Source of the DNA: CAZEGV01 sp964511645
Lineage (GTDB): Bacteria > Bacteroidota > Bacteroidia > Cytophagales > JAAEPT01
Direction of reading: 5' to 3'
DNA length: 39,826 nt
Assembly: GCA_964511645.1 (NCBI GenBank)
Contig: CAZEGV010000021.1
Coordinates: 1 to 39,826 of the forward strand
Below the pieces are notes generated by a model, which was not told the origin of the DNA, did no database searches, and saw only the letters and a list, made by a program, of their open reading frames with translations. Made by a program: the position numbers and the translations under genes. Positions within the stretch are counted from its first letter, which is position 1. Every line of letters begins with the position of its first letter. This document shows positions 39,567-39,826 of this stretch, one piece after another.

Positions 39567-39800
39567 TTAATGTGACGATATTTTTAAGTCCGCACAAAAA
39601 TTATTAAAAGTGTAATTATATTTCGAAATATATTCGACTTTCTTCCCCCTTTTTTTGAAGTCTAAGTCATGATCAGATTGAGTGTTAATAATCTCTACAC
39701 TTATTACACCATAAGGTAATTTTGAGAAGTCCAATTTAACATTATTAGACCGTTGCAAGGTGAATAGTTTGTTTTTCCAAAATTTTGTATCTTTATGCTA
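39567..39800 (-). pseudogene. Unrecognised frame without a good start
   Basis: Open from CAT (39800) to TAA 39567, directly after a TAG; the only start-like codon is TTG at 39758. The translation (KLFTLQRSNNVKLDFSKLP, then YGVISVEIIN and FKKRGKKVEYISKYNY) reads like the tail of a real protein, and the part SKLPYGVISVEII faintly recalls C-terminal secretion-tail strands. It may be a fragment of a lost gene or a chance frame. Confidence 0.25.
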
Positions 39801-39826
39801 TGCAAAAGACAAGTCACCAAAGCTTT
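39800..39826 (+). CDS. Possible start of a gene running off the window
   Basis: ATG 39800 (MQKTSHQSF, open to the edge) stands four bases after TATCTTTA (39788-39795), a 7/8 match to the -7 element, with TTTG at 39768-39771. ATG 39795 in another frame is also open. Too short to identify. Confidence 0.25.

Overview
The window is AT-rich DNA from a member of the Bacteroidota, most likely a Cytophagia-type marine or aquatic bacterium. This rests on TTTG-N19-TAnnTTTG promoters (textbook example ahead of a tRNA), tRNA genes without encoded CCA, a Sec-type (clade II) nitrous oxide reductase cluster headed by a fasciclin lipoprotein, and Bacteroidota-type versions of OppC, AccA, Obg, GrpE and DnaJ. 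The species cannot be named from the sequence.

Region 1 (2-5700, minus strand) is a type I restriction-modification operon: hsdR, a BRO-N/DinD-like gene, hsdM, and a short remnant of a RhuM-like gene overlapping the end of hsdM. HsdS is not in the window and would be expected just beyond position 1. A 1-kb gene-free stretch (5701-6735) follows, with one copy of a mobile palindromic element. Region 2 (6736-12436) holds a small DUF6804-like membrane protein, an oppC/PP2C-phosphatase pair, another gene-free stretch with a second, almost identical palindromic element, a glycosyltransferase/flippase-like pair, and divergent ruvC.

Region 3 (12474-19609, plus strand) is a full nitrous oxide respiration locus: FAS1 lipoprotein, lipoprotein cytochrome c, nosZ, a four-helix membrane protein, nosL, then (after a terminator) nosD, nosF and nosY. 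A TTGAC-N4-GTCAT site resembling CRP/FNR-family boxes lies in front. Directly downstream is an iron uptake operon feoA-feoB plus an overlapping 39-codon Cys-rich membrane protein gene, preceded by a 21-bp palindrome that overlaps the promoter. Copper and iron supply for N2O respiration and anaerobic growth therefore sit side by side.

Region 4 (22259-33731) has a dicarboxylate/glutamate symporter and a Nudix hydrolase (minus), pyrE and a phosphoesterase (plus), a secreted GH5-like protein that seems to have lost its catalytic residues, a 1-kb gene-poor stretch with the third palindromic element, a CAU tRNA and several terminators, and a tightly packed plus-strand operon: PolB-like exonuclease, fused OppDF-type ATPase, RNase R, polyprenyl synthase. 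Region 5 (33761-39826) contains accA, tRNA-Asp with a decayed partial copy next to it, a minus-strand adk-obg-grpE-dnaJ series (DnaJ has only two of four zinc-finger motifs), and a TPR protein gene.

Three things stand out as structure not explained by ordinary genes: the 157-bp element that is a palindrome over its whole length (5944-6100, 9431-9587, 27172-27324); a family of intergenic hairpin elements with conserved flanks but completely exchanged stems (9721-9832, 27969-28082, and more distantly 38018-38156); and a run of three terminator-like hairpins on the minus strand downstream of the CAU tRNA, enclosing a possible small RNA or 29-codon peptide gene.
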